In this document: piece by piece, positions 37,513 through 48,108 of the stretch
Numbering within the stretch: position 1 is the stretch's first letter
How the letters are laid out: every line of letters starts with the position of its first letter
From: Roseovarius sp. A-2
GTDB taxonomy: Bacteria; Pseudomonadota; Alphaproteobacteria; Rhodobacterales; Rhodobacteraceae
NCBI RefSeq assembly: GCF_002072155.1
Contig: NZ_BDIY01000001.1
Location: forward strand, 434,001-498,000
DNA: 64,000 nt
Direction: 5' to 3'
The notes under the pieces: generated by a model
Databases searched by the model: none
Told to the model about the DNA's origin: nothing
Seen by the model: the letters and a program-made list of their open reading frames with translations, nothing else
Made by a program: the position numbers and the translations under genes

Positions 37513-39753
37513 TCAGGCGAAGGCCACGTGGCGGTCGAACGGCATTTCGCGCAGGCGTGTGCCGGTGGCGGCAAAGATCGCGTTGGCGAGTGCGGCGGGG
37601 GCCGGGGGTACGGGGGGCTCGCCGATGCCGCGGATCTCGTCTGCGGTTTCCAGCCCGCGCAGCTCGATTTCGGGGCATTGATAGAGCCGCATGCCGGGAT
37701 ACTGATCGAAGTTGCGCTGCTCCGCCGCGCCGCCTGCATAGGTGATGTGACAGTTCATCGCGTGCCCGAGGCCGAAGATCACACCACCCTTGACCAGTCC
37801 CTCGAAATTCACCGGGTCGATGATGCGGCCCACATCGGCGGCGACATAGACGCGGCTGAGGCGAATGCCGTCCTCGGTGGCGCTTACCTCTACCACCTGC
37901 GCGCAGGGCACACCGAAAGACAGGCAATAGGCCACGCCGCGCCCCGCGCCGGGGGCCATCGTGCTGCCCCAGTTCGACATCTCGCCCACGGCCTCGAGCA
38001 CCGCGCGCGAGGGGGCGTGGGTGCACAGGCGTAGGCGTTCTTCCAGCGGGTCGGCCCCAGCGGCGTGGATCAATTCATCCAGCAGGCAGTCGTGGAAAAA
38101 GCCGTTGGTTGACGCCCCGACCGAGCGCCAGCTTGAAATCGGCGCCAGTTCCGGCGCGCGATAGCCGGTGACGCGGTAATCGGGGATGGCGAAGGGCTGA
38201 TCCCAGGCCCCTGCCACGATTTGCAGGTCGGGCCCCGGCGCGGGGATGTTCTGGCGGCCCATCTGCGACGAGAGCACCGAGGGCATGGCGATGCCCAGAT
38301 CATAGGCGGTGACGTGGCCGTTTTCGACCCGGCCGCGCCCGCGCGCCATCGCGATCTGGCGGGGGAAGTCATGCGCCATGTCCTCTTCGCGCGAATAGGT
38401 GAGTTTTATCGGGCGACCTGGCATGGCCATGGCGATATGGGTGGCGTGGCGGACCGCGTCATCCTCCAGCCGGTGCCCGAAACTGCCACCGATCATCAGG
38501 GCATGGACATGGATGCGGTCGCCATCGAGCCCGGTGATCCGCGCGACATTGGTCTCGATGAAGCGCGGCACCTGCGTGCCGGTCCAGATGTCGACCCGCT
38601 CGGGCGTGTAGCGCACGGTTGCGTTGAGCGGTTCCAGCGGGGCATGGGCGAGATAGGGCGCGCGGTACTCGACCTCGACTTCCGCCCCACCCGCCAGTGC
38701 GGCCTCGACATTGCCCTCGTCGCGGAATTGGCTGTCCTGTGCGTCGCTCGTGAAGCTGTCTGACAGTGCCTGCCAGTGGTCGGCCATCCCGGCGGGGTAG
38801 GGCGCGGCGGCCCAGTCGCAGGTGATCGCCTCTGCGGCGCGGATGGCACGCCATGTGTTGTCGGCGATCACCGCCACGCCGCCGGGAATCTCGACGATCT
38901 TCTGCACGCCGCGCATGGCCTGCGCCTCGGTGACGTCATAGCCGGTGAGCGCCGCGCCCTGTGCAGGGTTGAGGCGGATCGCGGCATGCAGCATCTCGGG
39001 CAGGTCGATGTCGATGCCATAACCCTGCGTGCCGGTGGATTTCGACACGATATCAATGCGCTGCATCGGTTTGCCGAGCAGGCGCCACTCGGACGGGTCG
39101 CGCAGGGTGACATTGGTGACCGGTTCGGTCTGTGCGGCCTCGGGTGCAAGGCTCTGGTAGCTGAGCCGTGTGCCGTCGGGCAGGATCACCGCGCCATTCG
39201 CGGTGCTGAGTGCGGACCGTTCCAGCCCGTGCAGCCGCGCCGCCGTGGCCTTGAGCGTCTCGCGCGCCACCGCCCCGGCATGGCGCAGTTTGTCATAGCC
39301 ATCGGGCACCGTCGTTGAGCCGCCTGTGATCTGCATGCCAAGGAATTTCATCGGCGCATCGGCCAGATCGCGCACGGTTTCCGCGAGCCAGCTGTCATCA
39401 GTGGCGCGGAAGGGCACGGCATCGCCTGCGAGCGCCGTGTTGTAATAGGCCGGGCTGGGCGGGCCGAAATCGGTGTCTATCTGGTCGAGCGAGACGTCCA
39501 GTTCCTCGGCGATCAACGCCGCCTGCACCGAAACCGCCCCTTGGCCCTTGTCGGCACGCGGCGTGATCAGGGTGATCGCGTCTGAGGTGATCCGCACATA
39601 GGGCGTGAGCGCCGCCGCGCCCTCGGGCAGATCCGCGAGCAGCGGGTTGGCATAGGGCGTCTTGTAGCGCCAGGTGCCGAAGGCGACGCCGCCCGCGATG
39701 ACGACCGAGCCGATCAGGAATGTGCGGCGAGCGATGGTTTTTGCGCGTCCCAT
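37513..39753 (-). CDS. Molybdenum hydroxylase large subunit (IorB-like, Tat-exported)
   Basis: About 746 residues of the xanthine oxidase family. A twin-arginine type leader (ARRTFLIGSVVIAGGVAFG) suggests export with its bound cofactor, as in isoquinoline 1-oxidoreductase beta-like enzymes. Molybdopterin motifs GGSFGHRLEDDAVRHA and SWRSVGASTNGFFHD, and the catalytic Glu in RGIGEPPVPPAPAALANA, are present. The gene starts one base after the stop of the 2Fe-2S subunit gene. No FAD subunit is present, so electrons probably go to a cytochrome; an aldehyde or N-heterocycle is the likely substrate. Confidence 0.88.
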   Translation of the reverse strand: MGRAKTIARRTFLIGSVVIAGGVAFGTWRYKTPYANPLLADLPEGAAALTPYVRITSDAITLITPRADKGQGAVSVQAALIAEELDVSLDQIDTDFGPPSPAYYNTALAGDAVPFRATDDSWLAETVRDLADAPMKFLGMQITGGSTTVPDGYDKLRHAGAVARETLKATAARLHGLERSALSTANGAVILPDGTRLSYQSLAPEAAQTEPVTNVTLRDPSEWRLLGKPMQRIDIVSKSTGTQGYGIDIDLPEMLHAAIRLNPAQGAALTGYDVTEAQAMRGVQKIVEIPGGVAVIADNTWRAIRAAEAITCDWAAAPYPAGMADHWQALSDSFTSDAQDSQFRDEGNVEAALAGGAEVEVEYRAPYLAHAPLEPLNATVRYTPERVDIWTGTQVPRFIETNVARITGLDGDRIHVHALMIGGSFGHRLEDDAVRHATHIAMAMPGRPIKLTYSREEDMAHDFPRQIAMARGRGRVENGHVTAYDLGIAMPSVLSSQMGRQNIPAPGPDLQIVAGAWDQPFAIPDYRVTGYRAPELAPISSWRSVGASTNGFFHDCLLDELIHAAGADPLEERLRLCTHAPSRAVLEAVGEMSNWGSTMAPGAGRGVAYCLSFGVPCAQVVEVSATEDGIRLSRVYVAADVGRIIDPVNFEGLVKGGVIFGLGHAMNCHITYAGGAAEQRNFDQYPGMRLYQCPEIELRGLETADEIRGIGEPPVPPAPAALANAIFAATGTRLREMPFDRHVAFA

Positions 39754-39754
39754 C

Positions 39755-40219
39755 TCAGGCCCGATCATTCATGGACTTGGCGGCGGCCTTGATCGCGGTG
39801 CGGATGCGCGGATAGGTGCCGCAGCGACACAGATTGCCAGACATGGCGTCGTCGATGTCATCATCGGTGGGATCGGGGGTCTCTGCCAGCAGGCTCGCGG
39901 CCTGCATGATCTGCCCGGACTGGCAATAGCCGCATTGCGCCACCTGCGCCTCGATCCATGCGGCCTGTATCGGGTGCGGGGCACCGGGCGTGCCCAGCCC
40001 CTCGATCGTGGTCACCGGGCCCCAGACATCGCCCACCGCCACCTGGCAGGAGCGCACGGCCTGCCCGTCGATATGCACGGTGCATGCCCCGCATTGCGCG
40101 ATGCCGCAGCCGTATTTCGGGCCCTTGATTCCCAGCACATCGCGGAGGGCCCAGAGCAGCGGCATGTCGGGTTCCAGATCGTCCAGCGGGTGGTCGGCGC
40201 CGTTGACACTGAGTTGCAT
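39755..40219 (-). CDS. 2Fe-2S subunit of the molybdenum hydroxylase (IorA-like)
   Basis: A 154-residue protein with a plant-type 2Fe-2S domain ([16 protein letters not shown] with a further Cys in RSC) and a helical 2Fe-2S domain ([10 protein letters not shown] and [12 protein letters not shown]). It relays electrons from the Mo site. It is the first gene of the pair and lacks its own leader, consistent with co-export with the large subunit. The 350 bases upstream hold element B and presumably its promoter. Confidence 0.93.
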   Translation of the reverse strand: MQLSVNGADHPLDDLEPDMPLLWALRDVLGIKGPKYGCGIAQCGACTVHIDGQAVRSCQVAVGDVWGPVTTIEGLGTPGAPHPIQAAWIEAQVAQCGYCQSGQIMQAASLLAETPDPTDDDIDDAMSGNLCRCGTYPRIRTAIKAAAKSMNDRA

Positions 40220-40331
40220 GGGGCAGGCTCCTTTCGCGCGGGGGCTGCGGCGAAAGATAAACCGTTCGGTTCAGGTGTAAAGCGGGATTTGGGGGCGGTG
40301 GTCTGTTGCTGCCGTTGAAGGTCCACCCCAA

Positions 40332-40500
40332 TGCGCGGAATCAAGGTGCCGAAGGCACCGCCGCGCAGCGCCCGACCGCCCCCCCCCCGGCGGGCGCTTT
40401 TGCAACGTCACCAACCCGCGCAATCGTTGCCGTATTTGGCTGCCATAAAGCGCATTCCACGCGCGTTGCAGAGCCCACCCGCGGTCGGGCACCGCGCGGC
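40332..40500. repeat. Structured intergenic element, copy B
   Basis: TGCGCGG (40332-40338) pairs with CCGCGCA (40361-40367) around AATCAA and an inner hairpin GGTGCC-GAA-GGCACC. Positions 40360-40379 pair with 40481-40500 at 18 of 20 positions around exactly 101 bases. Against copy A, the inner stem differs in sequence and length yet is fully paired. At least two positions of the long stem (GGGCC to CGACC, with the partner strand changed to match) covary. The element occupies most of the moeA to 2Fe-2S gap (40220-40569), where no gene is seen. Confidence 0.7.
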
Positions 40501-40569
40501 TTCTCCCTGAAACGGCAAAGACCCACTCAAGGCCAGAACCGGCCCGCACGGCACGGCAATGCGGACCAG

Positions 40570-41742
40570 TCAGATCGGCAGATACGCTACCGTCTCACCC
40601 GCCTCGCGCGCCGGGTCGTGCGGCGGGCGCACCAGCAGCGCGTCGGAATGGGCGAGGATGCTGAGCAGCGAGCTGTCCTGTTTGTCCTCGGCGACAAGGC
40701 CCTGATCCGTCAGTCGGGCACGCATGTAATGCTCGCGCGGGCCGTTGGCGGGCAGGGGGGCGGCCAGCCCCACCGACCGGCGCGGCGCGGGTGCGCCCCC
40801 CAGCCCCAGCATCTTGTCGATCATCGGCGCGACAAACACATGCCCGCAGACCATGGCCGACACCGGATTGCCCGGCAGCCCGACCATCGCCGCCGACCCC
40901 ATGCGCCCCGCCATCAGCGGCTTGCCCGGACGCATCGCGACCTTGTAAAACGCGCGGTCCATGCCGAGATCGCCCGCCACGCGGCCCACCAGATCGTGAT
41001 CGCCCACCGAGGCCCCACCGATGGTGACGATCAGGTCCGCGCCCTCTGCCAGCCCGAAGGCCGTGGAGAGCGAGGCCACGGTATCGCGGGCAATCGGCAG
41101 GATGCGCGCCCGCGCGCCACGCGCCTCCAGGAGGGCCTTGAGGCCGAAGGTGTTGGAGGCGATGATCTGATCCGGGCCGGGCGTCTCGCCGGGCATGACC
41201 AACTCGTCCCCGGTGGAGATCAGCGCCACCTGCGGCCTGCGCCGTACCGGCACCGACGCGATGTTCATCGAGGCCATGAGCGCGATATCGGCGGGGCGCA
41301 GGGCACGCGGGGCGGTGATGCTCTGGCCTTGGCGGAAATCGCAGCCCAGGGGGCGGATATGATCCTTGGTGTCGATGTCGGTGCCGAGGGTTATGGTGTC
41401 GCCGTCGCGCGTCACATCCTCTTGAATGATGACCTGGGTCGCGCCTTCGGGCAGCGGCGCGCCGGTGAAAATGCGCACCGCCTCGCCCGCGCCGACAGCG
41501 CGGCCAAAGCCATGCCCCGCCGCTGCCTCACCGATGACGGTGAAAGCCGCACCGGGTGTGACCTCATCGCCGCGCAGGGCGTAGCCATCCATCGCCGAGG
41601 CGGAAAAGGGCGGCTGATCGCGCTGTGCGGTGACGTCGCGCGCGAGGATGCGGCCAGCGGCCTCGACCAGTGGCACCTCTTCGATCTCAAGTGGCTCGAC
41701 GAGGGCGAAAAGATGCGAGAGGGCGGCGTCTACCGTGATCAT
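40570..41742 (-). CDS. moeA: Molybdopterin molybdenumtransferase
   Basis: A 390-residue enzyme inserting molybdate into adenylylated molybdopterin. SAMDGYALR near the N-terminus, the substrate loop [20 protein letters not shown] and [14 protein letters not shown] are the family motifs. Its start overlaps the moaC stop (ATGA). Last gene of the trpG-trpD-trpC-moaC-moeA run. The product is needed by the Mo hydroxylase encoded 800 bases further on. Confidence 0.96.
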   Translation of the reverse strand: MITVDAALSHLFALVEPLEIEEVPLVEAAGRILARDVTAQRDQPPFSASAMDGYALRGDEVTPGAAFTVIGEAAAGHGFGRAVGAGEAVRIFTGAPLPEGATQVIIQEDVTRDGDTITLGTDIDTKDHIRPLGCDFRQGQSITAPRALRPADIALMASMNIASVPVRRRPQVALISTGDELVMPGETPGPDQIIASNTFGLKALLEARGARARILPIARDTVASLSTAFGLAEGADLIVTIGGASVGDHDLVGRVAGDLGMDRAFYKVAMRPGKPLMAGRMGSAAMVGLPGNPVSAMVCGHVFVAPMIDKMLGLGGAPAPRRSVGLAAPLPANGPREHYMRARLTDQGLVAEDKQDSSLLSILAHSDALLVRPPHDPAREAGETVAYLPI

Positions 41743-42215
41743 TGCGCCTGATACCGCCCTGATTTTCCACCGTCCTTCAGGATCACGCGGATGCCGCCGA
41801 TTTCCATCGCGCGGTCCACCGCCTTGGCCATGTCATATACCGTGAGCGCGGCCACCGAGACCGCCGTCAGCGCCTCCATCTCGACGCCGGTCTGCCCGGT
41901 GGTCTTGACGGTGCCTTCGATCCGCACGCCGGGCAGGTCGGGGTCAAGCGTCAGTTCTACCGCGACCTTGGTGACGGGCAGCGGATGGCAGAGCGGGATC
42001 AGATCGGGCGTCTTTTTCGCCCCCATGATTCCAGCAAGCCGCGCGACCGACAGGACATCGCCCTTCTTGGCGCGGCCTCCTGCAATGATATCATAGGTGC
42101 CCGGGGCCATCTTGATGTGCCCTTCCGCGATGGCCACACGCGCGGTCACATCCTTGTCCGACACGTCGACCATATGGGCGTGACCCTGGCCGTCGAAATG
42201 CGTCAGATCGCTCAT
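41739..42215 (-). CDS. moaC: Cyclic pyranopterin monophosphate synthase
   Basis: A 158-residue enzyme completing the first step of molybdenum cofactor synthesis. [15 protein letters not shown] at the N-terminus, [33 protein letters not shown] and the catalytic-lysine segment [10 protein letters not shown] are all present. Its start shares one base with the trpC stop and its end overlaps moeA. Confidence 0.97.
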   Translation of the reverse strand: MSDLTHFDGQGHAHMVDVSDKDVTARVAIAEGHIKMAPGTYDIIAGGRAKKGDVLSVARLAGIMGAKKTPDLIPLCHPLPVTKVAVELTLDPDLPGVRIEGTVKTTGQTGVEMEALTAVSVAALTVYDMAKAVDRAMEIGGIRVILKDGGKSGRYQAQ

Positions 42216-43030
42216 CAGACGCCGCCTGACTTCATCGGGTTGGCCAGAAGATCGCGGGTGGCCTGTGCCACGTCATCGGCGCGCATCAGGGTCTCGCCGA
42301 TGAGGAAGCTGCGCGCGCCGTAGCGGGCCATTTCGGCCAGATCGTCGGGGGTGGAGAGCCCGCTTTCGCTGACGATCAGCCCATCGGGCGCGACGAATTT
42401 CGCCAGCTTGCGGGTGGTGTCGAGCGAGGTCTCGAAGGTGTTGAGATCGCGGTTGTTGATGCCGATCATGTTGGAGTTGAGTGTGTGCGCGCGGTCCAGT
42501 TCCTCGCGGTTATGCACCTCGATGAGCGCGTCCATGCCCCAGCGGGTGGCGGCCTCTTCCAGCTCAAGCGCCTGCGCGTCCGAGACGCTGGCCATGATGA
42601 TCAGGATGCAATCGGCACCCCAGGCGCGCGCCTCGGCGACCTGGTAGGGGTCATACATGAAATCCTTGCGCAGCACCGGCAGATCACAGGCGGCGCGCGC
42701 CTGCCCGAGATACTCGGGCGCGCCCTGAAAGCTGGGCGTATCGGTCAGCACTGAGAGACATGTGGCCCCGCCGCTCGCGTAGGCCTCGGCCAGGGCGGCG
42801 GGGTCGAAATCTTCGCGGATGAGACCCTTGGAGGGGCTGGCCTTCTTGATTTCGGCAATCAGGCCATAGCCGGTCTTGCTGGCTTGCAGGAGAGCGTCGC
42901 CAAAGGGGCGCACCAGGGGCGCGTCGTCGGCCTCGGCCTCGATCTGGTCCTGCGGGCGGGCGGCCTTGGCGGCGGCAATCTCCTCCAGCTTGTAGGTCTT
43001 GATCTTGTCGAGGATTGTGGGGGTGGTCAT
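42215..43030 (-). CDS. trpC: Indole-3-glycerol phosphate synthase
   Basis: A 271-residue beta/alpha barrel closing the indole ring in tryptophan synthesis. [82 protein letters not shown] and [12 protein letters not shown] are complete family motifs. It is a separate protein, not fused to TrpF. Its start overlaps trpD by four bases. Confidence 0.97.
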   Translation of the reverse strand: MTTPTILDKIKTYKLEEIAAAKAARPQDQIEAEADDAPLVRPFGDALLQASKTGYGLIAEIKKASPSKGLIREDFDPAALAEAYASGGATCLSVLTDTPSFQGAPEYLGQARAACDLPVLRKDFMYDPYQVAEARAWGADCILIIMASVSDAQALELEEAATRWGMDALIEVHNREELDRAHTLNSNMIGINNRDLNTFETSLDTTRKLAKFVAPDGLIVSESGLSTPDDLAEMARYGARSFLIGETLMRADDVAQATRDLLANPMKSGGV

Positions 43031-44049
43031 GCGGCCTCCGATGTGAGTTTCGCCAGGGCGGTGAGTTTCGCGCGCGCGGCCCCGCTGTCAATGCTCTCGG
43101 CGGCCATGGCCACGCCGGTGCGCAGATCGGGCACGCGCCCCGCGACGGTCAGCGCGGCCGAGGCGTTGAGCAGCACTGCGTCACGGTAAGCCCCCTTTGC
43201 CCCGTCGAGCAAGGCCCGCAGCGCGCGACCGTTCTCTTCGGGTGTGCCGCCGAGGATGGTCTCGAACGGATGCACGGGCAAGCCGAAATCCTCGGGGTGC
43301 AGTTCGACCTCGCGGATGCTGCCGTCTTCCTCCAGCGCGGCGACCCATGTGAGGCCGGTGATCGTCATCTCGTCGGTGCCGTCGGAGCCATGCACCAGCC
43401 AGGCGCGTTCCGATCCCAATTGCCCCAATGTTTCGGCCATGGGCCGGATCAGCTCGCGCGAGAACGCGCCGGTCAGTTGCCGCCTGACGCCCGCCGGGTT
43501 GGTCAGCGGCCCGAGGATGTTGAAGATCGTACGGGTGCCGAGTTCCGCTCGCACGGGGCCGACATGGGCCATAGCGGGGTGATGCATCGGTGCCATCATG
43601 AAGGCGATGCCGACTTGCGAGAGCGCGCGCTCCACCACCTCGGTGCCGACCATCACGTTGAGGCCGAGTTGGCTGAGCGCATCGGCCGCGCCGGATTTGG
43701 AACTGAGATTGCGGTTGCCATGCTTGGCCACCGGCACGCCGGCGCCCGCGACCACAATGGCGGTCGCGGTCGAGATGTTGAGCGTGCCCTTGCCGTCGCC
43801 CCCCGTACCGACGATGTCCATCGCACCCTGCGGTGCGCGCACCTTGTTGCACTTGGCGCGCATCACGGCGGCGGCGGCGGCGTATTCGTCAACCGTCTCG
43901 CCCCTTGTGCGCAGCGCCATCAGAAAACCGCCGGTCTGCGCCGGGGTCGCCTCGCCCTCAAAAAGGATCTGGAACGCGGATTCGGCCTCTGCCCGGCTGA
44001 GCGCGCGGTCGGCGGCGGCCCCGATCAACGGTTTCAGCCGGTCGCTCAT
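43027..44049 (-). CDS. trpD: Anthranilate phosphoribosyltransferase
   Basis: A 340-residue enzyme joining anthranilate to [21 protein letters not shown] (PRPP site), [19 protein letters not shown] and [12 protein letters not shown] (anthranilate channel) are intact. The ATG at 44049 overlaps the trpG stop; the frame is open upstream but that part antiparallels trpG and is not coding. Confidence 0.97.
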   Translation of the reverse strand: MSDRLKPLIGAAADRALSRAEAESAFQILFEGEATPAQTGGFLMALRTRGETVDEYAAAAAVMRAKCNKVRAPQGAMDIVGTGGDGKGTLNISTATAIVVAGAGVPVAKHGNRNLSSKSGAADALSQLGLNVMVGTEVVERALSQVGIAFMMAPMHHPAMAHVGPVRAELGTRTIFNILGPLTNPAGVRRQLTGAFSRELIRPMAETLGQLGSERAWLVHGSDGTDEMTITGLTWVAALEEDGSIREVELHPEDFGLPVHPFETILGGTPEENGRALRALLDGAKGAYRDAVLLNASAALTVAGRVPDLRTGVAMAAESIDSGAARAKLTALAKLTSEAA

Positions 44050-44627
44050 GCCGGAACCTGCATCAGGTTGAGGAAATTCTGCAACAGCTTGTGGCCATGC
44101 TGCGAGGCAATCGATTCGGGGTGGAACTGCACGCCGTGGATGGGCAACTCGCGGTGTTGCAGGCCCATGATGGTGCCGTCTTCCAGTTCCGCCGTGATTT
44201 CCAGACAGTCGGGCAGACTGTCGCGTTCCACCACAAGCGAGTGATAGCGGGTTGCCTCGAAGGGCGAGGGCAGACCGGCGAAGACGCCTTTTGCGGAGTG
44301 CCGGATATGGCCCATCTTGCCATGCACGATTTCGGAATGGCGGATCACGCGACCACCGAAGGCCTGCCCGATGGTCTGGTGCCCGAGGCAGACGCCGAGC
44401 AGCGGAATCCCGGCCTCGGCGGCGGCTAAGGTGAGCGGCAGGCAAATGCCCGCCTGATCCGGGTCGCATGGGCCGGGCGAGAGCAGGATACCGGCGGGGC
44501 GCATCGCCATCGCCTCCTGCACATTGAGCGCATCGTTGCGCACCACGCGGGTTTCGGCCCCCAATTCGCCCACGTAATGGACGAGATTGTAGGTGAAACT
44601 GTCATAGTTATCGATCAACAGCAGCAT
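44046..44627 (-). CDS. trpG: Anthranilate synthase glutamine amidotransferase subunit
   Basis: A 193-residue class I amidotransferase with nucleophile in [12 protein letters not shown] and the His-Glu pair in GVQFHPES. It supplies ammonia to TrpE and may also serve aminodeoxychorismate synthase as PabA. AAAGGACAGGCGCAA precedes the ATG. It heads the trpGDC-moaCA run; I found no leader peptide with tandem Trp codons in the 135 bases upstream. Confidence 0.95.
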   Translation of the reverse strand: MLLLIDNYDSFTYNLVHYVGELGAETRVVRNDALNVQEAMAMRPAGILLSPGPCDPDQAGICLPLTLAAAEAGIPLLGVCLGHQTIGQAFGGRVIRHSEIVHGKMGHIRHSAKGVFAGLPSPFEATRYHSLVVERDSLPDCLEITAELEDGTIMGLQHRELPIHGVQFHPESIASQHGHKLLQNFLNLMQVPA

Positions 44628-44762
44628 TTGCGCCTGTCCTTTTGCAAAGGGGGCTGGAGGCCAAGGGCCCGGTCGCGGTATACTTGTTCAGGCTTGCGCG
44701 GCACCGTCAAGGGGCGCTAGGCCGGTAATAAGGTAAAACAGGCGGATACGGGGGCAAAGGCA

Positions 44763-46250
44763 GTGGCACGCGGAGTATTTGCGGGGATGATCACGGGCAC
44801 CGTCGTTTCGGTGCTCGCGCTCGGGACGGTATCGGTTCTGACCGAAGTGCCGGGCGTGGGCGCGCCGGAGGCGGAGACGGTCGAGGTGACGCCGGGGTCG
44901 GGCTTCGATCTGAAGCGCGAGGACCGGCAGGCGGCCTTGCCCGAGGTCGAGAAAAGCCCCGAGGCGGCTGGGGCACCACAGGTCGTGCCACCCGCGCCGG
45001 ATGATCTGTCGTCGCTCAGTGGGGCGGATACTGCCCCGGTTCGGGCCCCGGCCACGGGGGGCGATGTGGATGCGCTTGGCACGCCGCCCGAGGCGTCGGG
45101 CGGCGGTGTTGCGGTCGGGAGCGAGAGCCCGGTTCTGCCCAGTCCCCAGTCGCTTGCGCCCGAAGCGCCGCAGGACGAGGGGCAGGTGGCGATCTCTACC
45201 GATCCGGCGCAGCCCCCGGCCCCTGATCCCGGCGAGACCGGTGCCGGGATTGACGCATCGACAGAGGATGCCGGTGCCCGCAGCGCCGTGCCCGGATTGC
45301 CGCAGGAAGATGAGGCCCCGAGCCTCAATCCCGAGGTGACGCCGGAGGTGAGCGGTCCGGCGGACAGCGTCACGCCGGTGGCCCCTGACGAGGGGCCGGT
45401 GCCTGAGGCAGAGCAGACCGTCGACGACACCCCCGAACCGCCCAAGACGCTGCCGCCAACCGGCACGATTGGCGACCGGGTCGACGGCGTGCGCACCAAT
45501 CGCCTGCCCAGTATCGGTGACGAACCGCAGACCGACGAGACGGCGGCGGAGCCCGAGGACAGTCCGGCCGCTGCTGCGCGCGCGATCGTGCACAATGCCG
45601 CTGCGTTCGAGAACCCCGACGGCAAGCCGCTCATGGCCATCGTGCTGATGGATGACGGCAGTAGCCCCATCGGGATCGAGGCGATTGGCAGCTTCCCCTA
45701 TCCGCTCAGCTTTGCGGTGGATGCCGACTGGCCCGGCGCGGCCGAGGCGGCGGCGCGCTACCGCGACGCGGGCTTCGAGGTGCTGTTGACCGTCGACTTG
45801 CCGGGAACCGCGTCGGCGTCGGATACCGAGGTGGCGATGCAATCCTGGCTCGACCGGGTGCCGCAGGCGGTGGCGCTGCTCGAAGGCGACGGGACCGGCG
45901 TTCAGGCCAGTCGCGAGGCCAGTGCGCAACTGGCCCCGATCCTGATGGAAAGCGGGCACGGCATTGTCATGCATCCCAACGGGCTTGACATGGAGCGCAA
46001 ACTGATTGCGCGCGAGGGCGTGCCCTCTGCGACGCTGTTTCGCGATATCGACGGGCAGGGGCAGAATCCGGCCGCGATCCGGCGGTTTCTCGATCAAGCC
46101 GCGATGAAGGCCGATCAGCAGGAGGAGGGCGTGATCATGCTAGGCCGGTTGCGGGCCGACACGATCAGCGCGCTGTTGCTCTGGGGATTGCAGGACCGCG
46201 CGGCGAGTGTGGCGCTTGCGCCGGTATCGGCGGTGTTGTTGGCTGAGTAG
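44763..46250 (+). CDS. Divergent polysaccharide deacetylase family protein
   Basis: A 495-residue protein: N-terminal membrane anchor (VFAGMITGTVVSVLALGTVSVL), a disordered Pro/Glu/Ala spacer (about 30-280) and a C-terminal divergent polysaccharide deacetylase domain (about 285-495, KPLMAIVLMDDGSSPIGIEAI, LTVDLPGTASASDTEVAMQSWL, GHGIVMHPNGLDM). Family members are periplasmic and often near M23 peptidases. Metal ligands of classical deacetylases are not obvious, so activity is uncertain. GTG start with AAAGGC close upstream. Confidence 0.82.
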   Translation: MARGVFAGMITGTVVSVLALGTVSVLTEVPGVGAPEAETVEVTPGSGFDLKREDRQAALPEVEKSPEAAGAPQVVPPAPDDLSSLSGADTAPVRAPATGGDVDALGTPPEASGGGVAVGSESPVLPSPQSLAPEAPQDEGQVAISTDPAQPPAPDPGETGAGIDASTEDAGARSAVPGLPQEDEAPSLNPEVTPEVSGPADSVTPVAPDEGPVPEAEQTVDDTPEPPKTLPPTGTIGDRVDGVRTNRLPSIGDEPQTDETAAEPEDSPAAAARAIVHNAAAFENPDGKPLMAIVLMDDGSSPIGIEAIGSFPYPLSFAVDADWPGAAEAAARYRDAGFEVLLTVDLPGTASASDTEVAMQSWLDRVPQAVALLEGDGTGVQASREASAQLAPILMESGHGIVMHPNGLDMERKLIAREGVPSATLFRDIDGQGQNPAAIRRFLDQAAMKADQQEEGVIMLGRLRADTISALLLWGLQDRAASVALAPVSAVLLAE

Positions 46251-46350
46251 GGGGCTTTCGGCCCTGACACGCGGTCTCTTGGGGCTTGATCCGGGGGCTT
46301 GTGTCGGCCACAGTGCCGCTATTGCGATGGTGATGATTAAGGCGCGACAT

Positions 46351-46845
46351 ATGAGATTCTTTGCACTGACCTGCGGGCTTTTGATGGTGGCCGGAACGGC
46401 CATGGCCGATATGACGGCACAACTTTCCGGTGGATGGGATGGGCGCAAGGTTCCGTCGGGGCAGCAATGCCGCCTGCATGGCGGCAATGGCAGTACCCCG
46501 CCGATGCGGGTCTCGGGTGTTCCAGATGGCGCGGTCTGGATTGTCGCCTATTTCAACGACAAATCCTATGGCCCGCTGTCGCGCAATGGCGGCCATGGCA
46601 CCATCGGATTTCCGGTGCGGGGCGCGACAACCGATCTGCCGGCTGTGCCGGGCATGAGTGCCGAATTGCCGGGCGGCGCGCGGGTATTCCAGGCAGCGCG
46701 GTCCAGCGGAGATTATGCAAGCGCGGGATATCTGCCGCCCTGTTCGGGTGGGCGCGGCAACCGCTATACTGTCGACCTCAAGGCAATCGACAAAACGGGC
46801 AAGGTGCTGGACGAAATCACGAATTTCGACATTGGCAAATACTGA
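46351..46845 (+). CDS. Secreted protein of unknown function
   Basis: A 164-residue protein with a clear signal peptide (RFFALTCGLLMVAGTAMA) and a compact Gly-rich domain containing paired cysteines (QQCRLHGGNG and LPPCSGGRGN). I do not recognise the family. AAGGCG lies eight bases before the ATG at 46351. It follows the deacetylase by 100 bases and is convergent with the RluE-type gene. Confidence 0.75.
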   Translation: MRFFALTCGLLMVAGTAMADMTAQLSGGWDGRKVPSGQQCRLHGGNGSTPPMRVSGVPDGAVWIVAYFNDKSYGPLSRNGGHGTIGFPVRGATTDLPAVPGMSAELPGGARVFQAARSSGDYASAGYLPPCSGGRGNRYTVDLKAIDKTGKVLDEITNFDIGKY

Positions 46846-46851
46846 GCCCGC

Positions 46852-47397
46852 TCAGCCGTCGCGCCACCTGCCGGGATCGAGGCCGTCAAGCGACCAGTCG
46901 CCGATCCGCCACCGCACGAGGCGCAGGGTCGGGTGCCCGACATGGGCGGTCATGCGCCGCACCTGCCGGTTGCGCCCCTCGGATATGGTGATCTCCAGCC
47001 AGCGATCCGGCACCGATTTGCGATAGCGCACGGGCGGGGTGCGCGGCCATAACGCGGGCGGGTCTATGCGGCGCACCCGCGCGGGCCGTGTCGGCCCGTC
47101 CTTTAGCGTCACGCCGTGGCGCAGCGCGTCGAGCGCGTCGTCGTCGGGCGCGCCCTCGATCTGCACGAGATAGGTCTTTTCGGTCTTGAATCGGGGCGAG
47201 GCGATGCGCGCCTGCAACTTGCCATCATCAGTCAGCAGCAAGAGCCCCTCGCTGTCGCGGTCCAGCCGTCCGGCGGGGTAGACGCCGGGCAGGTCGATAT
47301 GATCCGACAGCGTCGCGCGGGGGCTGTCGCCATTGCCCTTGTCGGTGAATTGCGACAGCACTCCGCAGGGTTTGTTAAAGAGGATCAGGCGGGCCAT
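46852..47397 (-). CDS. rluE: Pseudouridine synthase, RluE type
   Basis: A 181-residue RsuA/RluB/E/F family enzyme. It starts [15 protein letters not shown] and has the catalytic [19 protein letters not shown], the KTYLV strand, and the [18 protein letters not shown]-terminal motif. It has no S4 domain, as in RluE, which modifies U2457 of 23S rRNA; the exact target is inferred by similarity. Confidence 0.9.
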   Translation of the reverse strand: MARLILFNKPCGVLSQFTDKGNGDSPRATLSDHIDLPGVYPAGRLDRDSEGLLLLTDDGKLQARIASPRFKTEKTYLVQIEGAPDDDALDALRHGVTLKDGPTRPARVRRIDPPALWPRTPPVRYRKSVPDRWLEITISEGRNRQVRRMTAHVGHPTLRLVRWRIGDWSLDGLDPGRWRDG

Positions 47398-47435
47398 GCC
47401 CTCTGATGCCCCAAGAAGCGGCCCCGCCGCAAGCC

Positions 47436-48050
47436 TCAGTTATGGCCGGGCCAGAGCCCCTCGCGCACCTTGTAAGTCCATGGCAGACCCGCATTGCGCC
47501 AGCCGTTCACAGCGCGCACACCGGCGTCGTTCTTGTCACCCTCGAACCCGTCCACCACGTTGTAGAGCGTGACATCGACCCCGGCCTCGACCAGCTTGCC
47601 GATTGCCGCCGCACTGCGCGAACCCGAGCGACACATGATCATCAGCGTCTCAACACCCTTGGCCGCATCGCTGGCCAGCCAGGTCTCTATTTCCGCCACG
47701 AAAGTCGGGTTGTCGATCATCTTGTAAACGCCTTTCTTGGCGTCGAAACCAAGATCGGGGTCAATGAGTTTCAACGGGATATTGGCGGCGGCTGGCACCG
47801 GATAGCCGATCAGCATGGTCTCGGACGGGGTGCGCACGTCGATGAGCGCGACATTGGACTTGTCGCCCAAGATACGCCCCGCCTCGGCGGCGGTGATGTA
47901 GAGGCCGGGCGCGGTCTGCTTGCTCTTGCTCAGGTCTTCGACGGCGACAGGCTCTTGCAGGGTGAATGTCTCGGCCAACGCCGTGTGAGGGGCGAGAGCG
48001 AGGCTCAGCGCCACCAAAGCCGGGGCCGCGAGACGAGGCAGGAAAGTCAT
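47436..48050 (-). CDS. Periplasmic rhodanese-domain protein
   Basis: A 204-residue protein with a signal peptide (about residues 1-26) and a rhodanese domain ([23 protein letters not shown]... CRSGSRS active-site loop, catalytic Cys) near residue 140. It probably transfers sulfane sulfur in the periplasm. GGGAGAC precedes the ATG at 48050. The promoter region carries a near-exact FnrL site and an ATTC-N8-GAAT palindrome matching the sulfide-sensor SqrR site, so expression is probably induced by sulfide or persulfide and low oxygen. Confidence 0.9.
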   Translation of the reverse strand: MTFLPRLAAPALVALSLALAPHTALAETFTLQEPVAVEDLSKSKQTAPGLYITAAEAGRILGDKSNVALIDVRTPSETMLIGYPVPAAANIPLKLIDPDLGFDAKKGVYKMIDNPTFVAEIETWLASDAAKGVETLMIMCRSGSRSAAAIGKLVEAGVDVTLYNVVDGFEGDKNDAGVRAVNGWRNAGLPWTYKVREGLWPGHN

Positions 48051-48067
48051 GGCATGTCTCCCTATAT

Positions 48068-48083
48068 ATTCTCTATATAGAAT
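48068..48083 (-). promoter_or_regulatory. SqrR/BigR-type operator (ATTC-N8-GAAT)
   Basis: ATTCTCTATATAGAAT fits ATTC-N8-GAAT, the palindrome reported for the Rhodobacter persulfide-responsive repressor SqrR. The arms extend to nine bases (ATATATTCT/AGAATATAT, 48064-48087). It overlaps the presumed -10 element (TATATT) and start point of the rhodanese gene, where a repressor would block transcription. Confidence 0.65.
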
Positions 48084-48108
48084 ATATCTTGGCGCGTCCC
48101 GGCTGGCT

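Noticed and set aside
44628..44762. Trp leader peptide and attenuator before trpG
   Set aside because: No short frame with tandem Trp codons and no alternative hairpin set could be seen.
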